This document shows, piece after piece, positions 1-9,389 of a stretch of DNA of 64,000 nt. The stretch lies in the NCBI RefSeq assembly GCF_025717535.1, contig NZ_JAJIRO010000003.1, positions 310,001 to 374,000 of the forward strand. The letters run 5' to 3'. How positions within the stretch are numbered: position 1 is the first letter of the stretch; each line of letters begins with the position of its first letter. The position numbers were made by a program, and so were the translations under genes. The notes beneath the pieces were generated by a model, which was not told the origin of the DNA, did no database searches, and saw nothing but the letters and a program-made list of their open reading frames with translations. Source of the stretch: Paucibacter sp. Y2R2-4 (lineage in GTDB: Bacteria > Pseudomonadota > Gammaproteobacteria > Burkholderiales > Burkholderiaceae_C).

Positions 1-1100
1 CCGGGCTCGACCGCCTTGCCGCGCAAATGTGAGTTGGGGCGCAGCGCATAGTTCTCGCGCGCCGCCAGCACGAATTCATCCAGATCAATCAGATGATTGC
101 CGGCCTGCTCCCACCCGCTCTCGGCGTTGAAGATGCGGTTGCCGGCCAAGAGGTTGTTGATCAAGCGCGCCTTTGCGGGGCCGGGCTTGACGCGCAGGTA
201 GACACCTTGCGTCGGCATCAGATCCACCAAGGTGTTATGAATCAGCTGCAACTCTTGCTTGGGCCAGGTGTAGCCTTCGGCGCCGAAGGACACCATATGA
301 GGGTTGTCCGAACCCGAGCTTTGCTGGATCACGTTGCCGATCACCATCGCTTGGCCGCCGTTGGGAAACTCCAGCTCATAGCTGGCGCTGCCGCCGATTT
401 CGTCGGTCAGACGGTTGTAGAAGATGTGATTCAGCGCGGCGCGGCTTTTGATCAGGTGGCCGCGCATGCCGTGGTGGAAATAGCAGCCGCTGACCGAAAG
501 CTTGGCGATGCTGCCGGCATAGAGCAGATGGCTGAAGCTGCCGGGCCGCTCGCCGAAAGAGAATTCGCAGCCCTGCAGGTCCAAGTGGGTGTTAGGGTCG
601 TTATTGGTCAGCAAGCCCATTTCGCAGCGACTGAAGGAGCAGTCTTTGACACTCAAGGAGCCGCGCTCCAGCCGGATGCCGGCGCCGTTGGTGTCGGGTA
701 CGCGGGCGCCGATGAAGTCAAAGCCCTCGATGCTGACCGCGTCGCCGCTCATCACAAAGATGCCCTTGCCCTGCGCGGCCGCACCGTTGGCCAGCATGCG
801 CACCCGCCCGCCCACCGCTCGCAAGCTCAACTGGCTTTGCGGCCAAGCAGCCACATCGGCGGGGTAGTCGCCGGCTTCGACTTCGATCAGCATGCCGTCG
901 CGGGCCACTTTGGCGGCGACAGCCAGGGTTTTGACGGCTTGCAGCTTGCCCACACGCAGCGTGGCGCTGGGTTTTTCGGCGCTGGCTTGCCCAAGCGGTG
1001 CCGCGGCCAGCAGTCCGGCCCCCAGCCATTGCAAGCCTTGCCGCCGATTCAGCGCGCGGGGCATTGGATAGAGGGGCAGGGTGCTGGGCTTGGGCGTCAT
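1..1100 (-). CDS. Tat-exported right-handed beta-helix protein (3' end outside window)
   Basis: The reading frame runs off the left edge without a stop. The ATG at 1100 gives a twin-arginine signal (Arg19-Arg20 followed by GLQWLGAG) and a likely cleavage after ASA at residue 41. The mature part is a series of short repeats rich in G, N and hydrophobic strands (for example NNLLAGNRIFNAESG, CSFSRCEMGLLTNND), as in pectate-lyase-like right-handed parallel beta-helices. Such proteins usually bind or cleave polysaccharides, but no catalytic motif can be assigned from this part. An alternative start is Met13. It is transcribed away from the ene-reductase gene to its right. Confidence 0.7.
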   Translation of the reverse strand, partial: MTPKPSTLPLYPMPRALNRRQGLQWLGAGLLAAAPLGQASAEKPSATLRVGKLQAVKTLAVAAKVARDGMLIEVEAGDYPADVAAWPQSQLSLRAVGGRVRMLANGAAAQGKGIFVMSGDAVSIEGFDFIGARVPDTNGAGIRLERGSLSVKDCSFSRCEMGLLTNNDPNTHLDLQGCEFSFGERPGSFSHLLYAGSIAKLSVSGCYFHHGMRGHLIKSRAALNHIFYNRLTDEIGGSASYELEFPNGGQAMVIGNVIQQSSGSDNPHMVSFGAEGYTWPKQELQLIHNTLVDLMPTQGVYLRVKPGPAKARLINNLLAGNRIFNAESGWEQAGNHLIDLDEFVLAARENYALRPNSHLRGKAVEP

Positions 1101-1251
1101 CGCGAGGACCTGTATTCGACTCAGTGGGCGAGGGGTATTTGCGCCGCGAGTCTAAGGCTTGTCTGCGAAGCTGCACCATCGCAGCAAGACTCTCAAGAAG
1201 CAGCTACGCTTGGCGCCTTTCGCGCCTCGTGCCGACAAAATTTTCAAGCTC

Positions 1252-2322
1252 ATGCCCAATCTCTTTGACCCTATTCAACTCGGTTCCTTGACCCTGGCCA
1301 ATCGCATCGTCATGGCGCCGCTGACGCGCAGCCGTTCTAAGGGGCTGTTGCCCGGCGAGATGGCGGTGGAGTACTACCGGCAGCGCGCCACCGCCGGCTT
1401 GATCATCAGTGAAGGCACGCAAATCTGCCCCGAGGGTCAGGGCTATCTGGACACACCCGGCATCCACAGCCGCGAACAAGTGGCGGCGTGGAAGCGCGTC
1501 ACCGACGCGGTACATGCCGAGGGCGGCAAGATCGCCGCGCAGCTCTGGCATGTGGGGCGCATCTCGCATGTGATGTTCCAGCCCGAGGGGCGCGCGCCGG
1601 TGTCCTCCACCGCGCGGGCGGCCAAGGGTCAGACCTTCACCGGCAGCGGTTTTGTGCCGGTGTCGGAACCGCGTGCGTTGTCCACCGAGGAGATCCCGGC
1701 TGTGGTGGCCAGCTTTGCTCGCGCTGCCGAATGTGCCATGGAGGCGGGCTTTGATGCGGTTGAGGTGCACGGCGCCAATGGCTATCTGCTCGACCAGTTC
1801 ATGCGCGACAGCATCAACGACCGCAGTGACGACTATGGCGGCAGCATCGCGCACCGTGCCCGCTTCACGGTGGAGGTAATGACGGCCGTGGCGACCGCCA
1901 TCGGCCCGGGCCGCAGCGGTTTGCGCCTGAGCCCGGTCACGCCCAGCAACGATGCAGGCCCCGACAGCCAGGCGCAGGCCTTGTTCAACCACGTCGCCGA
2001 ACAGCTGTCGCCCTTAGGGCTGGCTTTCTTGCATGTCGTGGAAGGGCAGACCGGCGGCGATCGTGATATCGCCCCCTTTGACTACCAAGCCATGCGCCGC
2101 TGCTTTGGCGGCCCCTGGATGGTGAACAACGGCTACACCCGCGAGATGGCCTTGAAGGCGGTGGCCGAGGGGCAGGCCGACTTGGTCGCCTTTGGTCGCG
2201 ACTTCATATCCAACCCCGATCTGGTGCGGCGCTTGCGCCTCAACGCCGCCTTGCAGCCACTCGATCGCGCCACCCTTTATGGCGGGGACGCCAAGGGCTA
2301 TACCGACTATCCGAGTCTTTGA
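1252..2322 (+). CDS. nemA: Old Yellow Enzyme-family ene-reductase (N-ethylmaleimide reductase-like)
   Basis: A 356-residue FMN-dependent alkene reductase, expected to reduce activated C=C bonds of enals, maleimides or nitro compounds with NAD(P)H. The N-terminus has the family's APLTRSR flavin-binding segment, the centre has the substrate-binding pair His173/Asn176 (VHGANGYLLDQF), and the C-terminus ends in the NemA-type YTDYPSL. The ATG at 1252 places the conserved N-terminus (MPNLFDPIQLGSLTLANR) correctly; an upstream in-frame extension to 1159 has no family similarity. The length fits the family (about 360). Confidence 0.9.
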   Translation: MPNLFDPIQLGSLTLANRIVMAPLTRSRSKGLLPGEMAVEYYRQRATAGLIISEGTQICPEGQGYLDTPGIHSREQVAAWKRVTDAVHAEGGKIAAQLWHVGRISHVMFQPEGRAPVSSTARAAKGQTFTGSGFVPVSEPRALSTEEIPAVVASFARAAECAMEAGFDAVEVHGANGYLLDQFMRDSINDRSDDYGGSIAHRARFTVEVMTAVATAIGPGRSGLRLSPVTPSNDAGPDSQAQALFNHVAEQLSPLGLAFLHVVEGQTGGDRDIAPFDYQAMRRCFGGPWMVNNGYTREMALKAVAEGQADLVAFGRDFISNPDLVRRLRLNAALQPLDRATLYGGDAKGYTDYPSL

Positions 2323-2349
2323 GCCAAGCTTCGGCGCCAGGTTCGTTCG

Positions 2350-2922
2350 CTATCTGCCGCGGATCTTGGCCCGGAACAACTCGGTGATGGACACCTCGCG
2401 CGGCCCTGGCAGCAGCTCGAAGCGCTCGCCGGCGGTGAGCTGGCCGGGTCTTTTGACGGCCAGGTAGAAGCCGCACCAGGCGCTTTCCCCCATCAGCTTG
2501 ACCGCCTTGTTGAAGCCCATCACCGCGTTGAACTTAAAGCAAGGAAAGCGCGGCTCGCTCACCAACAACTCGCAGTCGGCAAAGCGCAGCAGATCGCCGA
2601 TCCAGACGTCTTTCTCCAGCAGCCCGGCGATGGTCAGGTTCTCGCCCATGGCGCCATGCGGCAGTGCCTGCTCCCAAGCGGCCGCCTTGGCCTGGCCGCG
2701 CACCGTTTGCCAAAAGGCGTAATGCTCCGAAGGGTAGGCATAAATCGCCTTGCTCAGGCCGCCGTGCACGCTGAGGTCGGCTTGTTCGTCGCCGGCCAGT
2801 CCCAGCGGCTGCACTTGCTGTGGGCCTTCAACGCTGCGCTTGCGAATACCGCTGGCGACCGTCTTGCCATCCAGGGTTTGCAAGTCTTGGGCGCGGGCCA
2901 GATTGATGCTGATCAGTTTCAT
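2350..2922 (-). CDS. MOSC domain protein (YiiM-like)
   Basis: A 190-residue MOSC-domain protein, the fold shared with the C-terminus of molybdenum-cofactor sulfurases. The family's conserved cysteine lies at residue 128 (SEPRFPCFKFN) and the C-terminal helical segment resembles YiiM. In E. coli YiiM is linked to molybdoenzyme-dependent reduction of 6-N-hydroxylaminopurine; the same role here is inference. The start is the ATG at 2922 (MKLISINLARAQ), because the extension to 2985 is not family-like. It is convergent with the ene-reductase, 27 bp apart. Confidence 0.8.
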   Translation of the reverse strand: MKLISINLARAQDLQTLDGKTVASGIRKRSVEGPQQVQPLGLAGDEQADLSVHGGLSKAIYAYPSEHYAFWQTVRGQAKAAAWEQALPHGAMGENLTIAGLLEKDVWIGDLLRFADCELLVSEPRFPCFKFNAVMGFNKAVKLMGESAWCGFYLAVKRPGQLTAGERFELLPGPREVSITELFRAKIRGR

Positions 2923-3258
2923 GGCGCTAAGTGTGACAAAAGTCGCGGGCACTCGCTCGACGAAACCCACCGGGCATGACTTCATTCTGGAAATGCATAA
3001 CTGCGGGTTCCTGGCAAGTTACGGCGTGGTTACATTGGGGTGACAATTGAAGGCCTTGTGGGGCAGCTGTTGCTTCGGTCTATGCCGGAGTCACTGGCTT
3101 CAGGGGAAAAACAAGGCGGGACCGGTCAGCATCAGGCGCCTATCAGGGGTCGAACGATGAGTGGCATTGGGTCAAGTCCGAGGGCAAAGCGCACCGCTGA
3201 GGTGAGTGTTTGCTTACGAGCTTGACCCAATACTGCTTTTATATTGATGGGAACTGCC
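2923..3258. promoter_or_regulatory. Intergenic region upstream of pckG
   Basis: A 336-bp stretch between divergent genes (MOSC leftward, pckG rightward). It must hold promoters for both, but I see no clear operator, riboswitch or RNA gene. The last 30 bases before pckG are AT-rich (TTTTATATTG), consistent with a promoter or leader. Confidence 0.4.
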
Positions 3259-5139
3259 ATGAACCAACCCGTGATGGAAGGCCTGCGCCTGAACGTGCCA
3301 GCCTATGTGAAACACTCGCGCCTGATTGCTTGGGTGGCCGAGATCGCCGCGCTAACCGAGGCGCGCGACGTCTATTGGTGCGACGGCAGCCAAGCCGAGT
3401 ACGACCGCCTCTGCGCTCAACTAGTGGCCGCCGGTACCTTCAAGAAACTCAACCCGGCCCTGCGCCCCAATAGCTACCTCGCCAGCAGCGACCCCAGCGA
3501 TGTGGCGCGTGTGGAGGACCGCACCTATATCTGCTCGGCCAAGAAGGAAGACGCCGGCCCAACCAATAACTGGATGGCTCCGGCCGAGATGCGCCAGCTC
3601 TTGCAAACGGGTCAGAAAGACGGAACACCGGCCTTGTTCAAGGGCGCAATGAAGGGTCGCACCCTCTATGTGGTGCCTTTCAGCATGGGCCCGATCGGCT
3701 CACCGATTGCCCATATTGGCGTCGAGTTGTCGGACAGCCCCTATGTGGCCGTGAATATGCGCACCATGACCCGCATGGGCCGCGCTGTGCTCGATGTGCT
3801 GGGTGAGGATGGCGTTTTCGTGCCTTGCGTGCACACCGTGGGTGCGCCCTTGGAAGCCGGTCAGGCCGATGTGAAGTGGCCGTGCAACCCGACCAAGTAC
3901 ATCGTGCATTACCCCGAAACGCGCGAAATTTGGTCCTATGGTTCCGGCTACGGCGGCAATGCGCTGCTGGGTAAGAAGTGCTTTGCGCTGCGCATTGCGT
4001 CCACCATGGGTCGTGACCAAGGCTGGTTCGCCGAGCATATGTTGATCTTGGGCGTGACTTCGCCCGAGGGCAAGAAGTACCACTTTGCGGCAGCCTTCCC
4101 CAGCGCCTGCGGCAAGACCAACTTCTCGATGCTGATTCCGCCGGCTGCGTTCAACGGCTGGAAAGTCACCACCATTGGCGACGATATTGCCTGGATCAAG
4201 CCGGGTGCTGATGGCCGCTTGTACGCCATCAATCCGGAAGCCGGCTACTTTGGCGTGGCACCGGGCACCAACACGCTGACCAACTTCAACTGCATGGCCA
4301 GCCTGAACAAGGACGTGATCTTCACCAACGTCGGTCTGACCGATGAGGGCGATGTCTGGTGGGAAGGCATGACCGACACGCCCCCGGCTCATCTGATCGA
4401 CTGGCAAGGCAAGGACTGGACGCCAGCCATCGCCAAGGAAACCGGCGCCAAGGCCGCGCATCCGAATGCCCGTTTCACCGTCTCGGCCGTCAACAACCCG
4501 GCCCTGGATGCCGATTGGGACAATCCGGCCGGCGTGCCCATCGACGCCTTCATCTTCGGCGGCCGCCGCTCCACCACCGTGCCTTTGGCCACCGAGGCGC
4601 GCGACTGGGTCGAAGGTGTTTACATGGCCGCAACCATGGGTTCGGAAACCACCGCCGCCGCTGCCGGTCAGCAGGGCGTTGTGCGCCGCGACCCCTTCGC
4701 CATGCTGCCCTTCATGGGCTACAACATGAGCGATTACTTCCAGCATTGGCTGGATATGGGCAAGAAGCTGCAGGCTTCTGGTGCTAAGTTGCCGAAAATC
4801 TACTGCGTCAACTGGTTCCGCAAGGGCGCCGATGGCAAGTTCGTCTGGCCCGGCTATGGCGAGAACATGCGCGTGCTGAAGTGGATGTTGGACCGTGTGG
4901 AATGCACGGGTCAGGGCGAAGAGCACGCTTTTGGTGTGACACCGCGCTATCAGGACATCAATTGGACAGGCTTGGACTTCACGCAAGAGCAGTTCAACAT
5001 CACCACCCATATCGACAAGGCCGCATGGGCCGTCGAGATGAAGCTGCATGAAGAACTGTTCCAGCAGCTGGCCTACCGTTTGCCGGCGGAGCTGCCCGCC
5101 ACCAAGCTGAAGATCGAAGCTCGCCTCGCCGCCGAATAA
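3259..5139 (+). CDS. pckG: Phosphoenolpyruvate carboxykinase (GTP)
   Basis: A 626-residue enzyme converting oxaloacetate plus GTP to PEP, CO2 and GDP, the first step of gluconeogenesis, in the cytoplasm. The GTP-class signature is clear: the phosphate-binding loop [11 protein letters not shown] with the reactive Cys at about residue 284, the metal-binding TIGDDIAW segment downstream, and the [11 protein letters not shown] and NWFRKG motifs. The length fits the GTP-dependent family (about 600-630), not the ATP-dependent one (about 540). The ATG at 3259 is preferred; an ATG 12 bp upstream (3247) is possible. A strong terminator follows, so it is probably monocistronic. Confidence 0.96.
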   Translation: MNQPVMEGLRLNVPAYVKHSRLIAWVAEIAALTEARDVYWCDGSQAEYDRLCAQLVAAGTFKKLNPALRPNSYLASSDPSDVARVEDRTYICSAKKEDAGPTNNWMAPAEMRQLLQTGQKDGTPALFKGAMKGRTLYVVPFSMGPIGSPIAHIGVELSDSPYVAVNMRTMTRMGRAVLDVLGEDGVFVPCVHTVGAPLEAGQADVKWPCNPTKYIVHYPETREIWSYGSGYGGNALLGKKCFALRIASTMGRDQGWFAEHMLILGVTSPEGKKYHFAAAFPSACGKTNFSMLIPPAAFNGWKVTTIGDDIAWIKPGADGRLYAINPEAGYFGVAPGTNTLTNFNCMASLNKDVIFTNVGLTDEGDVWWEGMTDTPPAHLIDWQGKDWTPAIAKETGAKAAHPNARFTVSAVNNPALDADWDNPAGVPIDAFIFGGRRSTTVPLATEARDWVEGVYMAATMGSETTAAAAGQQGVVRRDPFAMLPFMGYNMSDYFQHWLDMGKKLQASGAKLPKIYCVNWFRKGADGKFVWPGYGENMRVLKWMLDRVECTGQGEEHAFGVTPRYQDINWTGLDFTQEQFNITTHIDKAAWAVEMKLHEELFQQLAYRLPAELPATKLKIEARLAAE

Positions 5140-5160
5140 GGCGAAGACGTTAGACAAAGA

Positions 5161-5190
5161 AAAAGCCCGCTGATGCAGCGGGCTTTTTTT
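5161..5190 (+). terminator. Rho-independent terminator of pckG
   Basis: A perfect 9-bp stem AGCCCGCTG / CAGCGGGCT with a tiny loop, followed by seven T residues and preceded by an A-run. It lies 21 bp after the pckG stop. The A-run also lets it act for the leftward gene at 5230. Confidence 0.9.
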
Positions 5191-5229
5191 CGCGTGTTGC
5201 GCCTGTTGAAGGGCGCTTCGCCTTGTGTT

Positions 5230-5466
5230 TCAGCGACGGCAGTTGGCGGCACGCAGTTCGGCGGCAAACGAAGGCATGCTGGCTTCGTATTGCTGGGCCA
5301 GGGCCAGCAGTTCGCGCTCGGCGCGGGCTTCGGCGGCCGCAGCCAGGCGAGCCTTGGCCGATGCGATCACATGCATCCACAGGCGGGCGCCGATGGAGGT
5401 GAAAGAGCCGCCGTGGCGGATGCTGCGGGACATGGGCAGGCCAAAAGTTTGGGTAGCAACGCTCAT
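5230..5466 (-). CDS. Small conserved-looking hypothetical protein
   Basis: 78 residues, rich in Ala, Arg and Glu (SAKARLAAAAEARAERELLALAQQYEA), probably an amphipathic helix and soluble. There is no signal peptide or membrane segment. It is transcribed toward pckG and shares its terminator. No function is recognised. Confidence 0.55.
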   Translation of the reverse strand: MSVATQTFGLPMSRSIRHGGSFTSIGARLWMHVIASAKARLAAAAEARAERELLALAQQYEASMPSFAAELRAANCRR

Positions 5467-5604
5467 GGAACTTTCCTAATTGGGGTGGGCTCTTGGCCCG
5501 ATGAGCGGATTATCGGGTAAACCCTAGTCATGTCGCCAATGAATGTTTTGAATTAGATATATAAACAGGCCGAATATCACAGCGCGTCGCCGCACGCAGG
5601 GGCC

Positions 5605-6576
5605 ATGAACTTTCGCCATTTGGATCTGAATCTGCTGCGAGTCTTTGATGCGGTGATGGCCGAGCGCAGCCTGACGCGGGCCGCCAGCCGTTTGGCCATG
5701 ACGCAGCCGGCGGTCAGTCATGCGCTGAAGCGCTTGCGCGAGGCGCTGGGGGAAGAGCTTTTCATTCGCCAAGCCTTTGGCATGAAGCCCACCTCGCGGG
5801 CCGAGGGCATGTGGCCCGAGGTGCGATTGATCTTGCAGCGCCTGCAGGCTCTGTTGGTGCCGGGGGAGTTCCGCCCTGCCGAAGAGGACTACACCTTCCG
5901 CATTGCGATGGCGGACGCGACGGCTGCTTTGTTGTTGCCGCCCTTGGTGGCGCAACTCGAAGCCGTGCAGGCCTTGGCCAATGTGCATGTCTTGCCGCTG
6001 ACCACCCGCGACCCGCGTGCCTTGCTGGACCAAGGCGAGGCGGACTTCGCGGTGGGCTATTTCCCTGGTGCGGTGGCGGCCTTGCGCGCGCAAGGCGGGC
6101 AGTCGGTCATCCGGCAACACCGGCTCTACGACAGTGAATATGTCTGCGTGATGCGGCGCGGCCATCCGCTGGCCGATCAGCCCTTGGATCTGGATGCGTT
6201 TTGCTCCGCCCATCATTTGCTGGTGAGCTTCTCAGGCCGCCCGCATGGCTTTGTCGATGAAGCCTTGAGTGCACTCAATCGCAGCCGCCGCATTGTCTTG
6301 ACGGTCAATCAGTTCTTCACTGCCGGGCGGGTGGTGACCAAGTCAGACCTTCTGACGGTCTTGCCGGCCTCCTTTGTGGAGGCCACCGGCTACAAGTCCG
6401 AGCTGCTGGAGCGCCTTCTGCCTGTGCCGCTGGCCCAGGTGCATGTGGACATGCTTTGGCATCTGCGCAGCGAGAGCCGAAGCGCTCAGCAATGGATGCG
6501 CGAGCGCTTGATCGAAGCCGCGCGCATCGCCCAGGCTGGCGCATTGATGACAACAGAGGCGACAATCGGCCCATGA
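5605..6576 (+). CDS. LysR-family transcriptional regulator
   Basis: 323 residues. The N-terminal winged helix-turn-helix (residues about 8-65) has the typical [37 protein letters not shown] sequence pattern, given here as its 5' half [20 protein letters not shown] and then [17 protein letters not shown]. It is followed by a periplasmic-binding-protein-like effector domain with [13 protein letters not shown]. It resembles the NodD/PnbR-type branch. The stop overlaps the start of the next gene (ATGA), so translation is probably coupled. Target and effector are unknown. Confidence 0.88.
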   Translation: MNFRHLDLNLLRVFDAVMAERSLTRAASRLAMTQPAVSHALKRLREALGEELFIRQAFGMKPTSRAEGMWPEVRLILQRLQALLVPGEFRPAEEDYTFRIAMADATAALLLPPLVAQLEAVQALANVHVLPLTTRDPRALLDQGEADFAVGYFPGAVAALRAQGGQSVIRQHRLYDSEYVCVMRRGHPLADQPLDLDAFCSAHHLLVSFSGRPHGFVDEALSALNRSRRIVLTVNQFFTAGRVVTKSDLLTVLPASFVEATGYKSELLERLLPVPLAQVHVDMLWHLRSESRSAQQWMRERLIEAARIAQAGALMTTEATIGP

Positions 6577-7337
6577 GTACACAAGACCTGACCGATGCCG
6601 AGTTTGCCGAACTCGATGAACTGCTGGCCACCACGCCCGAACCCCTGCAGGCGCTGGACGCCTCCATGCTGGACGGCTATTTGTGCGGCGTGCTGGTGCA
6701 ACCCCGTTTGATTGAGATCGACGAGTGGCTGCCGAATATCTTCGACTACGACGGCGGCGTGCTGCCCGATGATGTCGACGCCACGTGGTTGGCACGCATT
6801 CGCGAATTGGTGGAGCGCCGCCATGGGGCCTTGAACCGGGCCATGGTGGAAGACGGCTGGTTTGACCCGGTGGTGCTGGATCTGGACGACGCTCCCGAAG
6901 CGGAAGCAGCCACCGATGAAGAGCTCGACGCCGACGAGCGTCAAGCCCGCGCCACTTATGAAGGCATGAGCCTGATCTCGCGCACCTTGATGCCCTGGGT
7001 GGCCGGTTTTCAGCATGCGACGCTGTGCTTCCCCGAGTTGTCGGACATGCCTGACGACGCCGTGATGGCGGCGCTGGCCCGCTTGTATCGCCATCTGCCG
7101 GCCGAGACCGACGAAGAGAAAGAAGTGGTGGCTACGCTGGACCGCGAGCATCCGCTGAAGGATGTGGACGACGCCATCGAAGAGCTGGTCGTCACCGTGG
7201 CCGATCTTTGCGACTTGACGCAAGAGCAGCGCTATCACGTGGAAACCTTGCGTCGCGAAGGCCCCAAGCTGGGCCGCAATGACCCCTGCCACTGCGGTTC
7301 GGGCCGCAAGTACAAACAGTGCCACGGCGCTAACTGA
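6573..7337 (+). CDS. UPF0149/YecA-family protein with C-terminal SEC-C zinc motif
   Basis: 254 residues. The UPF0149 signature [20 protein letters not shown] is near residue 30 and PWVAGFQHA near residue 145. The C-terminus carries the SEC-C zinc knuckle ([18 protein letters not shown]), as in YecA and the SecA tail. Acidic stretches lie between the domains. Related proteins bind zinc and can contact ribosomes or the SecA machinery; the exact role is unknown. It is sandwiched in an overlapping LysR-YecA-phosphoesterase run. A second UPF0149 member without the SEC-C tail lies at 14380-15174. Confidence 0.85.
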   Translation: MSTQDLTDAEFAELDELLATTPEPLQALDASMLDGYLCGVLVQPRLIEIDEWLPNIFDYDGGVLPDDVDATWLARIRELVERRHGALNRAMVEDGWFDPVVLDLDDAPEAEAATDEELDADERQARATYEGMSLISRTLMPWVAGFQHATLCFPELSDMPDDAVMAALARLYRHLPAETDEEKEVVATLDREHPLKDVDDAIEELVVTVADLCDLTQEQRYHVETLRREGPKLGRNDPCHCGSGRKYKQCHGAN

Positions 7338-8122
7338 TGCTTTTGCAGTTGCTTTCGGATCTCCATATGGAGACCGAAGCGTTTGAGCCTGAAGTGGCGC
7401 CCGCGGCCGAGGTTCTGGTTTTGGCGGGCGATGTGGACAGCAGCTGGCAAGGTTTGCAGCGCTTTCGTGATTGGCCCGTGCCGGTGATTTTTGTGCCGGG
7501 TAATCATGAATACGACGGCCGCGACTTTGACGCTGCGCGCGCGGGTTTGCACGCTCTGTCCGAGGAGTTGGGCTTCATCATCTTGGACAACGCCAGCTGT
7601 GTGCGCTGCGATGCGCAAGGTCGCCGGGTGCGCTTTGTCGGCAGCACGCGCTGGAGTGACTTTGATGTTTTCGGCGCGGCCGAGCGCGATCGTGCCATGC
7701 GGGCTGCCGCTTATTTTCAGCGGGTCATGGCCGCCACGCGGCGTGGCAGGCCCTTTGATGCGGCTGCGGTGCGTGAAGAATCGCTGCTGTGTCGTGATTG
7801 GCTGACGCAAGCCTTGGTTTCAGGTGACGTTGCTGAAGACTGGGATGCCACCGTCGTCATTACCCACTTCGCACCCAGCTTGCGCAGCGCCGATCCTCGC
7901 TACGGTCGCCAACCCGGCACCGCAAGTTTTTGCAATGACGATGAGGTTTTGCTGCCGCAAGCGCGTTTGTGGCTGCATGGGCATTTGCATTGTCAACACG
8001 ACTATCGGTTCGAGACTGCAGCGGGTGCCAACACACGGGTGATTTGCAATGCTCGCGGGCATTTGCGCAAGGGTGAGCCGGCGCGTTTTCAGCCTCAGCA
8101 CTTGATTGAGGTGTTTGCCTGA
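7337..8122 (+). CDS. Calcineurin-like metallophosphoesterase
   Basis: 261 residues. The metallophosphoesterase motifs occur in order: SDLH near the N-terminus, AGDVD at about residue 30, PGNHEYD at about residue 53, THFAPS in the second half, and LHGHLH near the C-terminus. This dimetal fold hydrolyses phosphomono- or diesters; the substrate cannot be told. The start overlaps the preceding stop (TGATG), indicating one operon with 5605-7337. Confidence 0.88.
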   Translation: MLLQLLSDLHMETEAFEPEVAPAAEVLVLAGDVDSSWQGLQRFRDWPVPVIFVPGNHEYDGRDFDAARAGLHALSEELGFIILDNASCVRCDAQGRRVRFVGSTRWSDFDVFGAAERDRAMRAAAYFQRVMAATRRGRPFDAAAVREESLLCRDWLTQALVSGDVAEDWDATVVITHFAPSLRSADPRYGRQPGTASFCNDDEVLLPQARLWLHGHLHCQHDYRFETAAGANTRVICNARGHLRKGEPARFQPQHLIEVFA

Positions 8123-8213
8123 GGCGCTACTCTGCTTGATGGACATCAAGGCTTTCGTACCCGGCTGTGTCAGACTTGCTTCTAGGCATGGTGCCGAACA
8201 AAAGGAGAGCCCG

Positions 8214-8636
8214 ATGAAGATCCTGGTTGCCGTCGATGGAAGCAGTTACACCAAGCGCATGCTGGCCTATTTGGCCGCTCATGACGAGTGGCTTGGGGAC
8301 ACACATCAGTACACAGTCGTGCATGCGGTGCCAGCCGTACCGCCGCGGGCTGCCGCGGTCTTGGACAAGGAATTGTTGAAAAGCTATTACGCCGACGAAG
8401 GCGAAAAGGTGCTGAAGACGGTGCGCAGCTTCTTTACCAAACAGGGCATCAAGGCCGACTTCATCAACAAAGTTGGGCCGGCTGCGGACGTGATCGCTGC
8501 TACCGCCGAGAAGGGCAAGTTCGGCTTGTTGATGCTGGGCTCACATGGCCATAGCGCGCTGGGCAATCTGGTACTGGGTTCGGTGGCCACCAAGGTGATG
8601 GCCAATTCTTCCGTCCCGGTACTGCTGATTCGCTGA
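8214..8636 (+). CDS. Universal stress protein, UspA family
   Basis: 140 residues, a single Usp domain. The start MKILVAVDGSSYT and the nucleotide-binding pattern G-2x-G-9x-G(S) (GSHGHSALGNLVLGSVATKV) are intact, so it is probably an ATP-binding member. A good ribosome site (AAAGGAG) lies 8 bp before the ATG at 8214. It is 91 bp after the phosphoesterase and may have its own promoter. Confidence 0.9.
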   Translation: MKILVAVDGSSYTKRMLAYLAAHDEWLGDTHQYTVVHAVPAVPPRAAAVLDKELLKSYYADEGEKVLKTVRSFFTKQGIKADFINKVGPAADVIAATAEKGKFGLLMLGSHGHSALGNLVLGSVATKVMANSSVPVLLIR

Positions 8637-8645
8637 ATTTGCGGC

Positions 8646-8861
8646 TCAGGTGTTGCGCTTAGTGAGCCAGGCCAGCGGGGACTCCAGCGCGCGCCGCGCG
8701 CGCTGTGATTCCAGTTCCACTTCGGTCACCGACGCGCGATAGTCATCGCCGTCTTGGAGGCTGGCTTCCATGCCAAATGCGGTGCCCAAATCGGCGGGAT
8801 CTTGTTCGAAGGCAGGTGCGGGGCTTCGGCGGAAGAAGCGCAATGCTGGAGCGAATCGCAT
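8646..8861 (-). CDS. Small hypothetical protein
   Basis: 71 residues, basic at both ends, soluble, convergent with the universal stress gene 10 bp away. Nothing recognisable. The high-GC codon pattern resembles its neighbours, so it is a plausible but unproven gene. Confidence 0.4.
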   Translation of the reverse strand: MRFAPALRFFRRSPAPAFEQDPADLGTAFGMEASLQDGDDYRASVTEVELESQRARRALESPLAWLTKRNT

Positions 8862-9155
8862 ATCAAACCTCGCATCTCAGTAAAAACTGGTTGCCAAATC
8901 GCCTTCGGCGTTCAAGCTGCCTTCAGTGTGCGTGAAGGCGTCGCTTTTCGAACCCCTGAACTGGGTGGCTTAAAGGGTTTAGTTGGGGAAATGTCACGCA
9001 TTGCTGCGGTGCAAAAATCCGCAGCATTTTGCGCTTAGTGCCCGATCCCAACACGAATTCGGGAAAGACCCAATATCCTACTTAGGTAGGCTTGAACTAG
9101 TCCGTTCGAATGGGTATTCTGCGCAGCCCATTTGTTCAATTTGTCACGGATCCCA
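8862..9155. other. Intergenic stretch without recognised features
   Basis: About 294 bp, more AT-rich than the flanks. Short ORFs here have no gene-like character. I see no tRNA, terminator or riboswitch. Confidence 0.4.
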
Positions 9156-9389
9156 ATGAACACCATGTTTTTAAAGTGGTTTGCCTATGGCGTCATTGGC
9201 CTGGTGGTCGGCTGCTCTGTCTGGCTCGGGAGTTTGGTCGATCAAAAAGCCAAGCCGTCATTGAACTACCGTTTGGTCGCAGAGTCAGGTGCACATCCCT
9301 TGCGCATCCGCGCGCTGCATGCGCCTGCAGAGGCCGCTTCGGCTGTGCAGCGCCCAGTGCAAACCCAAGTTCGCTTCGAAACTCAGTGA
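9156..9389 (+). CDS. Small single-pass membrane protein
   Basis: 77 residues starting MNTMFLKWFAYGVIGLVV, one N-terminal transmembrane segment (residues about 5-25), then a short hydrophilic tail outside. The ATG at 9156 is preferred over an upstream start at 9132. Its end overlaps the end of the convergent argP-like gene by 7 bp. Function unknown. Confidence 0.5.
   Translation: MNTMFLKWFAYGVIGLVVGCSVWLGSLVDQKAKPSLNYRLVAESGAHPLRIRALHAPAEAASAVQRPVQTQVRFETQ

Noticed and set aside
3700-5157. 485-codon antisense ORF over pckG
   Set aside because: Shadow of a high-GC gene: the protein is rich in His, Gly and Arg with no family features, while the other strand encodes a textbook PckG.
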